Source: Thalassovita mediterranea
GTDB lineage: Bacteria > Pseudomonadota > Alphaproteobacteria > Rhodobacterales > Rhodobacteraceae
Assembly (NCBI RefSeq): GCF_001458435.1
Contig: NZ_CYSF01000015.1
Span: 1 to 64,000 of the forward strand
DNA: 64,000 nt
Direction: 5' to 3'
Positions within the stretch are counted from its first letter, which is position 1. Each line of letters begins with the position of its first letter. Shown one piece after another: positions 45,167-54,614 of the stretch. A program made the position numbers and the translations under genes. The notes beneath the pieces were generated by a model. The model was not told the DNA's origin, made no database searches, and saw only the letters and a list, made by a program, of their open reading frames with translations.

Positions 45167-45759
45167 CGACTTTTGCGCAGATAGACGTAGTACGCGCCAC
45201 TGCCGCCGTGGCTGATATGCGCCTCTTGCACCTGCATGACGATATGGCTCAGCGGGGCCATGCGCAGCCATTGCGGCACGTTATGTTTCAACACGCCATA
45301 ACGCACCGGAATAGGGCCCCCGTCGTCTCGGTGTTTGCCCTTGCCGGTGATAACCAACACCAACCGTTTGCCTTGGGCATGGGCGCGGCTGACAAACCCG
45401 ATCAGCGCTGGATGCGCCTTGTCCATCGTCATGCCGTGCAGGTCGATGCGACCTTCGGGCACCAGCTTGCCGCGTTTCATTTTGCCAAACTGTTTGCTGT
45501 CCATCTGCACCGGTGCTTTGCGCAGGGCATCACCAACGGACGGCGCCAGATTATGCGGCGCACCTGTGCCCTTGGCCTTCGCCCCGATACGGAAGGCCTG
45601 CAGATCCTCCGGCCCCTGATGGGCGCGGGGTTTCTTCACCGGCTTGGGTTTTGGTTTCGGCAGCTCCGCACGGGTCAGTTCGGGGTGCATCTTTTCAGTC
45701 GTTTCAACAACCCGTTTCCACAGGGCCACCTCTTCGTCGTTCAACCGGCGGCGGGTCAT
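45163..45759 (-). CDS. Smr-domain protein
   Basis: 198 residues. The basic, proline-rich N-terminal third (K-P-K-P-K-P-V-K-K) is followed by a C-terminal Smr domain with the signature D-L-H-G-M-T (about residues 105-110), V-I-T-G-K-G-K-H and G-A-Y-Y-V-Y-L. Stand-alone Smr proteins are nucleases acting on DNA or on collided-ribosome mRNA (SmrB-like). It is the third gene of the Tim44-MltA-Smr operon and overlaps the mltA stop by four bases. Confidence 0.9.
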   Translation of the reverse strand: MTRRRLNDEEVALWKRVVETTEKMHPELTRAELPKPKPKPVKKPRAHQGPEDLQAFRIGAKAKGTGAPHNLAPSVGDALRKAPVQMDSKQFGKMKRGKLVPEGRIDLHGMTMDKAHPALIGFVSRAHAQGKRLVLVITGKGKHRDDGGPIPVRYGVLKHNVPQWLRMAPLSHIVMQVQEAHISHGGSGAYYVYLRKSR

Positions 45760-46790
45760 AGCGCGTCCTCCTCCGGTAGGGCGGCATAGGCCCGTTGGAT
45801 CGGCATCAAGACATACATCCGCCCCGGATCACGCAAACGGCCAGCCGCCTTGCCCGCCACATCACCGGTTCCGAAAAAGATATCAGCCCGCTGCGCACCT
45901 TTGATGGCTGATCCAGTATCCTGCGCGATCATCAGACGGCGCATCGGCCCTTCGCCGTCCTTTTCCACCCAAACCGGCGCCCCCAGCGGGGTGTAGCGCG
46001 GATCAACAGCGATGGAGCGCAGCGCAGTGATCGAGCGGTTCATCGCCCCCAGCGGCCCCTGTTCCGGCGACACGCGCGTCACCTTGCGAAAGAACACATA
46101 GGACGGGTTGGTCCGCAATAGTGCCGCGCCATCCACCGGATTACGCCGCACCCAGTTTTGGATGACCTGTGCCGACACCTGATGCGGCTGATACACCCCA
46201 CGGCGGATCAATTCCTGCCCGACAGAACGGTAGTTGTGCCCGTTATTGCCGCCATACCCCACACGGATATGCGCACCAGAAGGCAGGCGGATACGACCGG
46301 ACCCCTGGATTTGCAGAAAAAACAGCTCGACCGGATCATCGACCCAGGCGATTTCCAAACCGCGCCCCTTCATCGTTGGGCCAGTTTCGATCTGTTCGCG
46401 GGTCAGCCACTGTCCCTGCGCCTCGCGCGGTTTGGCGTAAACCGGATAGCGGTAACGGGATGTCTGTGTAAGCGATCCGTCCAACTCCGGCTCAAAATAA
46501 CCGGTGAACATCGCATCTTTGCCCGCCTCTTCGATCAGGACGGGACGAAAGAACAGTTCAAAAAAGGCGCGGGGGTTTTCGATGGTATCAGCCAGCGCGC
46601 ACAGGGCGGCATAATCCGGCTGATCCATATCCATACAGGTGTTGCGAAATGTCGCCAAAGCGCTGGCGTGGTCATCTTTGGCCCAGCCATCAAGATCCTG
46701 AAAATTCAGGATTTTATAAGATAGCTCCGCCTGCGCCGAACTGGCCGCAAGCAGTCCTGCCAAAGACGCTGCCGCCAGTCGTTTGATCAT
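45756..46790 (-). CDS. mltA: Membrane-bound lytic murein transglycosylase A
   Basis: 344 residues with a cleavable signal peptide (about 1-21). MltA cuts peptidoglycan, forming 1,6-anhydroMurNAc ends. The MltA domain shows F-T-G-Y-F-E-P-E-L-D-G-S (about 97-108) and I-Q-G-S-G-R-I-R-L. The C-terminal 3D domain has M-I-A-Q-D-T-G-S-A-I and the three-Asp set around A-D-I-F-F-G. Lipobox cysteine is absent, so it is probably free in the periplasm. Its products could enter the AmgK-MurU recycling path encoded earlier in the window. Confidence 0.94.
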   Translation of the reverse strand: MIKRLAAASLAGLLAASSAQAELSYKILNFQDLDGWAKDDHASALATFRNTCMDMDQPDYAALCALADTIENPRAFFELFFRPVLIEEAGKDAMFTGYFEPELDGSLTQTSRYRYPVYAKPREAQGQWLTREQIETGPTMKGRGLEIAWVDDPVELFFLQIQGSGRIRLPSGAHIRVGYGGNNGHNYRSVGQELIRRGVYQPHQVSAQVIQNWVRRNPVDGAALLRTNPSYVFFRKVTRVSPEQGPLGAMNRSITALRSIAVDPRYTPLGAPVWVEKDGEGPMRRLMIAQDTGSAIKGAQRADIFFGTGDVAGKAAGRLRDPGRMYVLMPIQRAYAALPEEDAL

Positions 46791-47440
46791 TCGCCCGTGG
46801 CCACCAGTTGCCAGTTCGGGTTGTCGCTGCCCATCTGACGGGCAAAGGTCCAGACGTCCTTCTGACGCTTGATCACATCGGCTTTGCCTTCGACGATTTC
46901 GCCGCTGGCGTCTTTGACCACAGAGGTCAGTTCACCCACGAAACGCACGGTGATTTCGCCCAGACCATCGTTCAGCTCTGCCTCAACCAGCTGCGTTTCA
47001 CGCACGCCGAAGAATTCTGCATCAACGCTCAAACCAGCGGCGTGACGTGCCTCAATCACCTCGGCGAAGCTTTCATAAACGTCGGAACCCAGGAACGGCT
47101 TCAGCTCTTCCAGATCACCACGTTCAAAGCCCATCAAGATCCATTCATAGGCAGAGCGCGCACCGCCAATGAATTCGCCAACGTTAAACGACGGTTCCAG
47201 CCGCTTCATTTCTGCCAGAGCAGTTGCCGTGGCGCTGCCTTCTTCGGCGTGGTCGATGATGTCACGATCAGGGCCACCTTCGATAACCTCAAAGGTGTTC
47301 TGACGGTGTGCCGGTTGCGGTGCATCACGTTCCACCGGTTTTTCAAAACCTTCCCGCGTGCCCAGCACATTTTTCAATCGCATGACCAGAAATACAGCGA
47401 TCCCCAGCAGTACCAGTGTTTGCAACATCGCAGAGTCCAT
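46787..47440 (-). CDS. Tim44/TimA-like domain membrane protein
   Basis: 217 residues: an N-terminal membrane helix (about 5-20), a linker, and a Tim44-like domain (about 90-215) with a cystatin-like alpha/beta fold (F-I-G-G-A-R-S-A-Y-E-W-I, then F-F-G-V-R-E-T-Q-L-V-E-A). Alphaproteobacterial members are the presumed ancestors of the mitochondrial import motor subunit Tim44. It is first in the leftward operon and diverges from fxsA-secB, a conserved arrangement hinting at a role in protein export. Confidence 0.88.
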   Translation of the reverse strand: MDSAMLQTLVLLGIAVFLVMRLKNVLGTREGFEKPVERDAPQPAHRQNTFEVIEGGPDRDIIDHAEEGSATATALAEMKRLEPSFNVGEFIGGARSAYEWILMGFERGDLEELKPFLGSDVYESFAEVIEARHAAGLSVDAEFFGVRETQLVEAELNDGLGEITVRFVGELTSVVKDASGEIVEGKADVIKRQKDVWTFARQMGSDNPNWQLVATGE

Positions 47441-47547
47441 TCCATCCCTTTCGACGCAAAGGCGTTTAAACGTCCTGTTAGGAACCTTATGTAGGTGACG
47501 CAGGTGGCCAAGTCCACCGCAGCCGACATAAAGAAAGGGTCAAAACA

Positions 47548-48048
47548 ATGTGGCTTCTCCTGGCATTCATCGGAGTTCCAGTAATCGAGATTGCACTGTT
47601 CATTCAGGTGGGCGGCGCGATTGGAACATGGTCCACACTGTTGATCGTTGTGCTGACCGCAATGTTAGGCACCTATATGGTGCGGGCACAGGGCCGTTTG
47701 GCGATTGGCAATCTCCAACGCTCTTTCTCGCAGCTGGATGATCCGACAGAACCATTGGCCCATGGCGCGATGGTGCTGATTTCAGGTGTTTTGCTGCTGA
47801 CGCCCGGCTTTTTCACCGATGGCGTCGGCTTTGCCTTGCTGATCCCAGCCGTACGGTCGGCGGTCTTTCGCTACATTCGCGCCCGGGTCACGGTTCAAAG
47901 TTTCAGCATGGGCGCCGAAATGCACAGCACTGCGCAACCACACCGCCCCAACCATCCCGTTGATGAAACCATCATCGAAGGCGAGTTTACAGAGGTTGAT
48001 CCAAACAAACGCCCAACACATGAACCCTCTGGTTGGACCAAGCATTGA
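47548..48048 (+). CDS. fxsA: FxsA family membrane protein
   Basis: 166 residues with three N-terminal-half membrane helices: W-L-L-L-A-F-I-G-V-P-V-I-E-I-A-L-F, then the G-x-x-x-T-x-L-x-V-x-x-T-A-x-x-G helix, and a third helix around L-L-L-T-P-G-F-F-T-D. The hydrophilic C-terminus is cytosolic. The E. coli protein lessens exclusion of phage T7 when over-produced; its normal role is unknown. It lies 56 bases upstream of secB. Confidence 0.9.
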   Translation: MWLLLAFIGVPVIEIALFIQVGGAIGTWSTLLIVVLTAMLGTYMVRAQGRLAIGNLQRSFSQLDDPTEPLAHGAMVLISGVLLLTPGFFTDGVGFALLIPAVRSAVFRYIRARVTVQSFSMGAEMHSTAQPHRPNHPVDETIIEGEFTEVDPNKRPTHEPSGWTKH

Positions 48049-48104
48049 GGCAGTCCTTGCTAGCTGATAAGGAAGGGCGGAAAGTCTATTCTTGGAGATA
48101 AATA

Positions 48105-48596
48105 ATGGCTGACAATGGTGCCGCCCAACCGCAGGCCCCCGCCGTCAAGATGAACGTCCTGAACCAGTTCATCCGTGACATGTCCTTTGAAAACATCCTG
48201 GCGCAAAAAGGTGCCTCGGGTGAGGTCCAACCGGACGTAAACGTACAGGTAAACCTCGACGCGAAAAAGCGCGCGACGGAAAACCAGTACGAAGTGGCGA
48301 TCAAACTGCAGGTCACCTCGACCAACAAAGAAGGCGGCGAAAACCTGTTCCTGCTGGAAGTGGACTATGTTGGCCTGTTCCACATCGAAAACGTACCAGA
48401 GGATCAGCTGCACCCGTTCCTGCTGATCGAATGCCCGCGTCTGCTGTTCCCGTTCCTGCGTCGCATCGTATCCGACGTGACCCGCGACGGTGGCTTCCCG
48501 CCGCTGAACCTGGAAAACATCGACTTCATGGCGCTCTACCGCAACGAACTGGCACGTCGCGCACAGTCCGAAGCAGCGGCAGCACCTGCTAACTAA
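48105..48596 (+). CDS. secB: Protein-export chaperone SecB
   Basis: 163-residue tetrameric cytosolic chaperone that keeps precursor proteins unfolded and hands them to SecA. The conserved Q-F-I-R-D-M-S-F-E, then L-L-E-V-D-Y-V-G-L-F and E-C-P-R-L-L-F-P-F-L-R-R-I segments are all present. Gene and codons look highly expressed. It ends at a hairpin shared with the convergent dnaQ. Confidence 0.96.
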   Translation: MADNGAAQPQAPAVKMNVLNQFIRDMSFENILAQKGASGEVQPDVNVQVNLDAKKRATENQYEVAIKLQVTSTNKEGGENLFLLEVDYVGLFHIENVPEDQLHPFLLIECPRLLFPFLRRIVSDVTRDGGFPPLNLENIDFMALYRNELARRAQSEAAAAPAN

Positions 48597-48604
48597 GATC
48601 AGGC

Positions 48605-48623
48605 GGGGCGGTCAAACCGCCCC
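48605..48623. terminator. Hairpin between secB and convergent dnaQ
   Basis: Perfect eight-base arms GGGGCGGT / ACCGCCCC around CAA. No T run follows. Placement between two convergent stops supports a bidirectional terminator. Confidence 0.6.
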
Positions 48624-48647
48624 TCGCCATTGATCTGCTGCCCCCAA

Positions 48648-49388
48648 CTACTGTTCGGACAGTTTTTTCCAAAGCGCATCGTCGCCCATTTTATCAACGA
48701 ATGTTGCATGGGCGGCGGTTTCTTCCTCGGTAATCCGCGGTGGCAGTTTTGCCGGTCGCGGGAACGGACGCCAGTCATCCCCGACTGTCCCCTCAGTTGC
48801 ACCAGTTCCAGCAACCGCTGACAGACCAAAATCCGGCTGCCGCCCCCCGATCATTTCCAGATACACATCCGCCAGAATTTCCGAGTCAAGCAACGCCCCG
48901 TGCAGCACACGGTTGGAGTTGTCGATGCCATAACGGCGGCACAGCGCATCCAGCGTCGCGGGCGAACCAGGGAACTTCTTGCGCGCCATCGCCAGTGTAT
49001 CCAGCGACTGTTCCATAGGTAGGGTACGGAAACCGTTGCGCTTCAACTCGGCATTCAGGAACCGCATATCGAATTTGGCGTTATGGATAACCATTTGGGA
49101 ATCCTGCACAAAATCTAGGAATCCCTGTGCCACCTCTTTGAACAGCGGCTTATCGCGCAATGTCACCTGACCGGGCTTAGGATCTTGCGGTGGTTCCAGC
49201 AGGTCAGGGCCGATACCATGCACACCAAACGCTTCATCTGGCATCATCCGTTCGGGGTTGGTGTAGACGTGAAACGTCTTGCCCGTCGGCATGTGGTTGA
49301 ACAGCTCAAGACAGCCGATTTCGACAATCCGGTCGCTGCCCTCCGCCTCAAAGCCGGTGGTTTCCGTATCCAGAACGATCTGACGCAT
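48648..49388 (-). CDS. dnaQ: DNA polymerase III epsilon subunit (proofreading exonuclease)
   Basis: 246 residues. The 3'-5' exonuclease domain has Exo I (D7-x-E9: L-D-T-E-T-T-G-F), Exo II (V-I-H-N-A-K-F-D-M-R-F-L-N, about 98-110) and Exo III (H-x-x-L-x-D: H-G-A-L-L-D-S-E-I-L). The C-terminal 60 residues would bind the alpha subunit. It is the last of the leftward maf-aroE-coaE-dnaQ run that heads away from the putative origin. Confidence 0.96.
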   Translation of the reverse strand: MRQIVLDTETTGFEAEGSDRIVEIGCLELFNHMPTGKTFHVYTNPERMMPDEAFGVHGIGPDLLEPPQDPKPGQVTLRDKPLFKEVAQGFLDFVQDSQMVIHNAKFDMRFLNAELKRNGFRTLPMEQSLDTLAMARKKFPGSPATLDALCRRYGIDNSNRVLHGALLDSEILADVYLEMIGGRQPDFGLSAVAGTGATEGTVGDDWRPFPRPAKLPPRITEEETAAHATFVDKMGDDALWKKLSEQ

Positions 49389-49391
49389 CGG

Positions 49392-49991
49392 TTAATCCCC
49401 TGTCTCAGCCATACGGCTGCGAATGCTGTCCAGCAACGCCTCGACCTGCGAACGGGCGTGATCTGGCGTGTCTGTCTCAATCTCATAGTCGGCGCGGGCG
49501 CGTTTTTCTGCGATCGGCATCTGTTTTGCACGGATCGCTTCGAACTGAGCCTCGCTCATCGTGCCACGGGCCATCACGCGGGCGCGCTGCGTATCTTCGT
49601 CGACATAGACCGTGACGCTGGCGTCCATACCCTTATCACCGCCAGTTTCAAACAGCAGCGGGATGTCGAACACCAATATGTCTGCGGTCGCATCGTCAAT
49701 GAATGCCGCCCGATCCGCGGCCACCAGCGGATGCACAATCGCCTCGATCTGTTTTAACACTGACGGATCCGCCATAATGTGCTGTTTCAACACATCCCGC
49801 GACACCGCCCCCTCAATCACCGCATCCGGCAACAGCGCCGCCATAGCAGGCACAGCGGCACCACCAACCCCGTAGATCCGGTGCACCGCCGCATCCGCAT
49901 CCCAGACCGCACAGCCCAGATCGGCAAAGATCTGTGCGGTGGTCGATTTGCCCATCCCGATGGAGCCAGTGAGGCCCAGTTTAAACGCCAT
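49392..49991 (-). CDS. coaE: Dephospho-CoA kinase
   Basis: 199-residue P-loop kinase doing the final step of coenzyme A synthesis. Walker A is G-S-I-G-M-G-K-S-T (residues 9-17), followed by the D-A-D-A-A-V-H substrate segment and a LID-like region near 140-155. It lies three bases before dnaQ and 11 bases after aroE, forming a tight operon. Confidence 0.95.
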   Translation of the reverse strand: MAFKLGLTGSIGMGKSTTAQIFADLGCAVWDADAAVHRIYGVGGAAVPAMAALLPDAVIEGAVSRDVLKQHIMADPSVLKQIEAIVHPLVAADRAAFIDDATADILVFDIPLLFETGGDKGMDASVTVYVDEDTQRARVMARGTMSEAQFEAIRAKQMPIAEKRARADYEIETDTPDHARSQVEALLDSIRSRMAETGD

Positions 49992-50002
49992 ACCCAGCCC
50001 CC

Positions 50003-50836
50003 TCAGCGCAGCAGAATGGCGCGAATGTCCGCCGCTACCTCTGGGCGCTGACCAAACCAGCGTTCAAACCCCGGTACGGCCTGATGGATCAACATACCCA
50101 AACCGTCCACGGTGACACAGCCCATGTCCTCTGCCTCGCGCAGCAGGCGTGTTTGCAGCGGGTTATAAACCAGATCGGTGACCAAAGCGCCCTTTTGCAG
50201 CCCATCCAGCGGCACGCGCAATTCAGGATGGCCCATCATGCCCAGACTGGTGGTGTTCACCACTGTTGCAGCATCTTCCAGCATATTGCCGGCCTGCACC
50301 CAATCGACCACTTTGACCTTGTTGCCAAAATCCGCCCGCAAAGCCTCTGCCCGCGGGCGGGTGCGATTGCTAAGGTATATTTCAGGCACCCCCGCATCCA
50401 ACAGCGATGACAACACCGCTCGCGCCGCACCACCAGCGCCCAGAACAGCGGCGGGTCCAGATGCAGGATCCCACTCCGGCGCGGATTGTTGCAGGTTAGC
50501 AATAAAGCCATACCCATCTGTATTGTCCGCGTGAATGCGCCCATCCGCAGTGAAGGTCAGCGTGTTCGCCGCCCCGATCAGCGCGGCGCGATCCGTGACA
50601 TCATCGGCAATACGCAACGCCGCCTCTTTATGCGGGACGGTGACGTTCACACCAACATATCCCGCCTTGGGCAGGGCGCGCAGCACCTCTTCGAAATCCT
50701 GCGGCGCCACGTCCATCGGCACATAATGCCCCGCCAGCCCCAACTTGCGCAGCCAATGACCATGCAGACGCGGCGATTTGCTATGGGCAATCGGATGACC
50801 GATCACACCGGCCAAGGGAATCTTCGCTGCACTCAT
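50003..50836 (-). CDS. aroE: Shikimate dehydrogenase (NADP+)
   Basis: 277-residue enzyme reducing 3-dehydroshikimate in aromatic amino-acid synthesis. The shikimate-binding S19-K-S21 lies in H-P-I-A-H-S-K-S-P, the catalytic lysine in N-V-T-V-P-H-K-E-A, and D-N-T-D-G-Y-G-F and the NADP loop G-A-G-G-A-A-R-A are further on. The start overlaps the maf stop by four bases. Confidence 0.95.
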   Translation of the reverse strand: MSAAKIPLAGVIGHPIAHSKSPRLHGHWLRKLGLAGHYVPMDVAPQDFEEVLRALPKAGYVGVNVTVPHKEAALRIADDVTDRAALIGAANTLTFTADGRIHADNTDGYGFIANLQQSAPEWDPASGPAAVLGAGGAARAVLSSLLDAGVPEIYLSNRTRPRAEALRADFGNKVKVVDWVQAGNMLEDAATVVNTTSLGMMGHPELRVPLDGLQKGALVTDLVYNPLQTRLLREAEDMGCVTVDGLGMLIHQAVPGFERWFGQRPEVAADIRAILLR

Positions 50837-51432
50837 TGTTGCAGATCTCCTCTCAGGGTCAGGTAGTTGAGCATTTCCATCAATGGCAAACCTAAGACAG
50901 TGAAATAGTCCCCGTCTATACGCGAAAACAGGCGCACGCCCTCGGCCTCCAACTGATAACCGCCAACACTGTGCGATACCTCAGGCCAATTGCGATCCAG
51001 ATAGCCATCAAGGAAGTCGTCCGAAAAATCGCGCATCCGCAGACGCACCTGCCCAATATGACGCCAGATCGGTTTTCCCGCCTCACAGATCACCGCAGCC
51101 GAGAGCAGCATGTGCCGTTCGCCGCGCATGTCGATCAGCTGAGCGCGGGCCTCTTCACGGGTTTCGGGTTTCGACAGCATCCGACCACCCAAATCCAAAA
51201 CCTGATCACAACCGATGACCAAGGCATCCGGTTCCTTCTCGCTGACCTTCAACGCCTTCATCTCAGCCAAGGTGTCCGCAATGTCCCGCGGCGGCGCCCC
51301 CTCGGCCAAGAGCGAATCCTTAACCATGTCTTCATCGACTCGTGGTTTGATGATTCGCACCTCGACACCGGCATTTTTCAGCATTTCGGCCCGAATGGCG
51401 GAGCCCGACGCCAGGATCAGATTTTTTTTCAT
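50833..51432 (-). CDS. maf: Maf-like nucleoside triphosphate pyrophosphatase
   Basis: 199-residue house-cleaning enzyme that hydrolyses non-canonical or surplus nucleotides; Maf proteins can also inhibit septum formation. The N-terminal L-I-L-A-S-G-S-A-I-R-A-E-M-L and P-R-V-D-E-D segments fit the family (the usual S-x-S-P-R-R reads S-G-S-A-I-R). The catalytic Asp lies in I-G-C-D-Q-V-L. It is the first leftward gene from the putative origin, starting at its AT-rich edge. Confidence 0.9.
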   Translation of the reverse strand: MKKNLILASGSAIRAEMLKNAGVEVRIIKPRVDEDMVKDSLLAEGAPPRDIADTLAEMKALKVSEKEPDALVIGCDQVLDLGGRMLSKPETREEARAQLIDMRGERHMLLSAAVICEAGKPIWRHIGQVRLRMRDFSDDFLDGYLDRNWPEVSHSVGGYQLEAEGVRLFSRIDGDYFTVLGLPLMEMLNYLTLRGDLQQ

Positions 51433-52033
51433 TTTTCTTTTGCACCCCCATGCTCTTCACTCATGTGGATAACCCAGTGGGAAACCGATTGAACAGACCT
51501 GTGGATCGGAAATGAATGATCTGGATACTTTTCCGGCCTGTGCAAAACCCACCCAACTTTCACGCGAATACCCTTTTCTTACCCTCTTGGGACAAGGATA
51601 AGCGCGCCCGTGTGGATAATTGCCCTTACCCCGTCAGATTCCAAAGTTTTCCAACAAGGCTATAAACAGGGTAATTCGGACGCTAAGTGGTTGATAATAT
51701 AGTTATAAAATACGACTCATCTGGCTATGAAAATTTCACTTTTCCCACCAGTTTTCAACAATCCAATTTTCATGTGAAAACACCACCGGATAAGGCGCTA
51801 ATCCACAGAAATTCTTCCCCCTAAAATCAAATACAAAAAATCTTTTTTCTTATATTTTTTTAAGAGGGGCCTTCAGGGCGTTCTCAGATCGAGCTGAGCA
51901 GGGTTCATGCCGTTTCTGAGAATTGACTCAAAATCTCGACGCCCCTAAGAAGGGTTCACGCCTCGTCCGAGGCAAAAGTTTCCATGTCATCACAGTAAGT
52001 GCAGCGCCGCGTGGCGTTGACGCAGGATTTTCT
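51433..52033. other. 601-base AT-rich gap between maf and rho
   Basis: The region divides the leftward maf operon from the rightward rho-parB run. Its left part carries DnaA-box words, its middle a long A/T-rich tract, and its right part the rho leader. The leader frame is open without stop from 51923 to the rho ATG, but it begins at a TTG with no ribosome site, and I treat it as untranslated. Confidence 0.6.
51455..51880. other. Putative chromosomal replication origin oriC
   Basis: Two perfect DnaA boxes TTATCCACA lie on the minus strand (51464-51472 and 51611-51619). A relaxed box TTTTGCACA (51539-51547, minus), a one-mismatch box TAATCCACA (51799-51807, plus) and a two-mismatch box (51500-51508) accompany them. 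An A/T-rich duplex-unwinding-like tract runs from about 51821 to 51873. GANTC sites occur at 51637, 51714 and 51925. Flanking operons diverge from this point, and parABS follows to the right. The call is inference from these signals together. Confidence 0.8.
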
Positions 52034-53305
52034 ATGAGCGTACAGCGTCTGAACCTTGCCGATCTCAAAGCCAAAAGCCCGAAGGACCTGGTGTCCCAGG
52101 CCGAAGAGCTGGAGATCGAAAACGCCTCCACCATGCGGAAGGGCGAGATGATGTTCCAGATTCTCCGCGAAATGGCGGATGAGGGTTGGGACATCGGCGG
52201 TGACGGTGTGCTTGAGGTTCTGCAGGACGGTTTCGGTTTCCTGCGTTCGCCAGAGGCAAACTACCTCTCTGGTCCAGATGACATCTACGTATCGCCCGAC
52301 ATGATCCGCAAATTTTCGCTGCGTACCGGCGACACCGTGTCCGGCGTGATCAAAGCACCGGAAGAGAACGAGCGTTACTTTGCCCTGACCGAAGTTGAAT
52401 CCATCAACTTCGAAGATCCGGAAAAAGCGCGCCACAAGATCGCGTTCGACAACCTGACGCCGCTCTACCCTGATGAGCGCCTGCAGATGGAGATCGAAGA
52501 TCCCACCATCAAAGATCGTTCCGCCCGCATCATCGACCTGGTTGCGCCGATCGGTAAAGGCCAGCGTTCGCTGATTGTGGCGCCGCCGCGCACCGGTAAA
52601 ACCGTTCTGCTTCAAAACATTGCGCATAGTATCGAACAAAACCACCCCGAATGTTACCTGATCGTGCTGCTGATCGACGAACGCCCCGAAGAGGTGACCG
52701 ATATGCAGCGTTCGGTGAAGGGGGAAGTCATTTCTTCGACCTTTGATGAACCTGCGACGCGCCACGTTGCCGTGTCCGAAATGGTGATGGAAAAGGCCAA
52801 ACGTCTGGTCGAACACAAACGCGATGTTGTGATCCTGCTCGACTCGATCACCCGTCTGGGCCGTGCGTTCAACACTGTTGTACCGTCGTCGGGCAAGGTT
52901 CTGACCGGTGGTGTCGACGCCAACGCGCTGCAACGTCCGAAACGTTTCTTCGGTGCCGCACGTAACGTCGAAGAGGGCGGGTCGCTGACCATCATCGCCA
53001 CCGCGCTGATCGACACCGGTTCGCGTATGGATGAGGTGATCTTTGAAGAATTCAAAGGCACCGGTAACTCGGAAATTGTTCTGGATCGTAAGGTTGCGGA
53101 TAAACGCGTCTTCCCGGCGATGGACATCCTCAAATCCGGTACCCGGAAAGAGGATCTGCTGGTCGACGCAAAGAACCTGCAGAAAACCTTCGTTCTGCGC
53201 CGCATCCTGAACCCGATGGGCACCACGGACGCGATCGAATTCCTGATTTCCAAGCTGAAACAGACCAAAACCAACGGCGAATTCTTCGATTCAATGAACG
53301 GTTAA
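52034..53305 (+). CDS. rho: Transcription termination factor Rho
   Basis: 423-residue hexameric RNA helicase that ends transcription at unstructured C-rich RNA. The chosen ATG follows an AGGA site and gives the expected length; the N-terminal [14 protein letters not shown] matches family starts. The cold-shock-like RNA-binding domain is about 50-115. Walker A A-P-P-R-T-G-K-T is at 183-190, with [12 protein letters not shown] (Walker B) and the Q/R-loops beyond. Rho genes are often auto-attenuated in their leader. Confidence 0.97.
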   Translation: MSVQRLNLADLKAKSPKDLVSQAEELEIENASTMRKGEMMFQILREMADEGWDIGGDGVLEVLQDGFGFLRSPEANYLSGPDDIYVSPDMIRKFSLRTGDTVSGVIKAPEENERYFALTEVESINFEDPEKARHKIAFDNLTPLYPDERLQMEIEDPTIKDRSARIIDLVAPIGKGQRSLIVAPPRTGKTVLLQNIAHSIEQNHPECYLIVLLIDERPEEVTDMQRSVKGEVISSTFDEPATRHVAVSEMVMEKAKRLVEHKRDVVILLDSITRLGRAFNTVVPSSGKVLTGGVDANALQRPKRFFGAARNVEEGGSLTIIATALIDTGSRMDEVIFEEFKGTGNSEIVLDRKVADKRVFPAMDILKSGTRKEDLLVDAKNLQKTFVLRRILNPMGTTDAIEFLISKLKQTKTNGEFFDSMNG

Positions 53306-53324
53306 CACTGTCAGGGGCCCCGTG

Positions 53325-54611
53325 ATGGACACGATCTTCGCCCTTGCCACCGCACACGGCAAGGCCGGGGTGGCAGTGGTTCGCATTTCAGGACCGCAGG
53401 CGTTTACCGCTGGTGAACGTCTGGCCGGAACTTTGCCCGAACCGCGTCGGGCAGGGCTGCGCCTGTTGCGTGATGCGGATGGTGTTCGGCTGGATGAGGC
53501 TCTGATCCTGACGTTTGAGGACCGCGCCAGCTTCACCGGCGAGCCGGTGGTCGAGCTGCAATTGCACGGATCTGTCGCCGTTGTCGGCGCAGTTTTGCGT
53601 GAATTAGGCTCGATTTCCGATCTGCGTCAGGCAGAACCGGGGGAGTTCACCCGCCGTGCATTGGAAAATGGCCGTCTGGATTTGGCCCAGGTCGAAGGAC
53701 TGGCCGATCTGATCGAGGCCGAGACAGAGGCGCAACGCCGTCAGGCCCTGCGCGTGTTGTCCGGTGATCTGGGCGGCAAGGCCGAAGGATGGCGCCGCGA
53801 TCTGATCCGCGCCGCCGCCTTGATCGAGGCAACGATTGATTTCGCCGACGAAGATGTGCCGGTTGATGTGTCACCCGAGGTGACGGAGCTGCTGACGGGT
53901 GTGATGTCGTCACTCGACGCAGAAATCGCTGGTGTTTCTGCCGCCGAAAGGGTGCGCAGCGGATTTGAGGTGGCTATCGTAGGCGCGCCAAATGTTGGAA
54001 AATCTACGCTTCTCAATGCTTTAGCGGGTCGGGACGCGGCGATTACTTCGGAGTTCGCAGGCACGACGCGCGATGTGATCGAGGTGCGGATGGACATCGC
54101 CGGCCTGCCCGTCACGCTGCTGGATACAGCCGGATTGCGCGAAACGCAGGACAAGATCGAAGAGATCGGCATTCAGCGCGCCCGCGAACGCGCAGCCTTG
54201 GCGGATCTCCGCGTGTTTCTGGTTGAGGGTGATCAGCGCCCGGACTTCACACCGGAATCCGACGACATCGTGTTGAAGGCCAAGGCCGATCTACTAGATG
54301 ATAAATCAGGCGCAGTATCTGGTGTCAGCGGTGATGGCGTGGCCGCCTTGATCGACGCGGTGTCCGAAAAACTGTCGCAGCGCACCGCAAATATCGGCAT
54401 CGCAACGCGCGAACGTCATCGGATCGCAATGGAGCGCGCGGTGGATGCACTGACCAGCGCCAAGATGTTCGCCTCAATGGGCGAAGATATGACCGAACTG
54501 GCAGCTGAGGAAATGCGCACTGCGATCCGTGCCCTCGACGCACTGGTCGGCCGTATTGATGTTGAAAACCTGCTGGACGAAATCTTCGCCAGCTTCTGTC
54601 TTGGGAAGTGA
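53325..54611 (+). CDS. mnmE: tRNA modification GTPase MnmE (TrmE)
   Basis: 428 residues. With MnmG it makes the 5-carboxymethylaminomethyl group on U34 of some tRNAs. The N-terminal folate-binding domain starts D-T-I-F-A-L-A-T-A. The inserted G domain has G1 G-A-P-N-V-G-K-S-T from residue 220 and G3 D-T-A-G-L-R. The C-terminus ends F-C-L-G-K with the catalytic cysteine. A GTG lies directly before the ATG and is an alternative start. It precedes mnmG by three bases. Confidence 0.96.
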   Translation: MDTIFALATAHGKAGVAVVRISGPQAFTAGERLAGTLPEPRRAGLRLLRDADGVRLDEALILTFEDRASFTGEPVVELQLHGSVAVVGAVLRELGSISDLRQAEPGEFTRRALENGRLDLAQVEGLADLIEAETEAQRRQALRVLSGDLGGKAEGWRRDLIRAAALIEATIDFADEDVPVDVSPEVTELLTGVMSSLDAEIAGVSAAERVRSGFEVAIVGAPNVGKSTLLNALAGRDAAITSEFAGTTRDVIEVRMDIAGLPVTLLDTAGLRETQDKIEEIGIQRARERAALADLRVFLVEGDQRPDFTPESDDIVLKAKADLLDDKSGAVSGVSGDGVAALIDAVSEKLSQRTANIGIATRERHRIAMERAVDALTSAKMFASMGEDMTELAAEEMRTAIRALDALVGRIDVENLLDEIFASFCLGK

Positions 54612-54614
54612 GGA

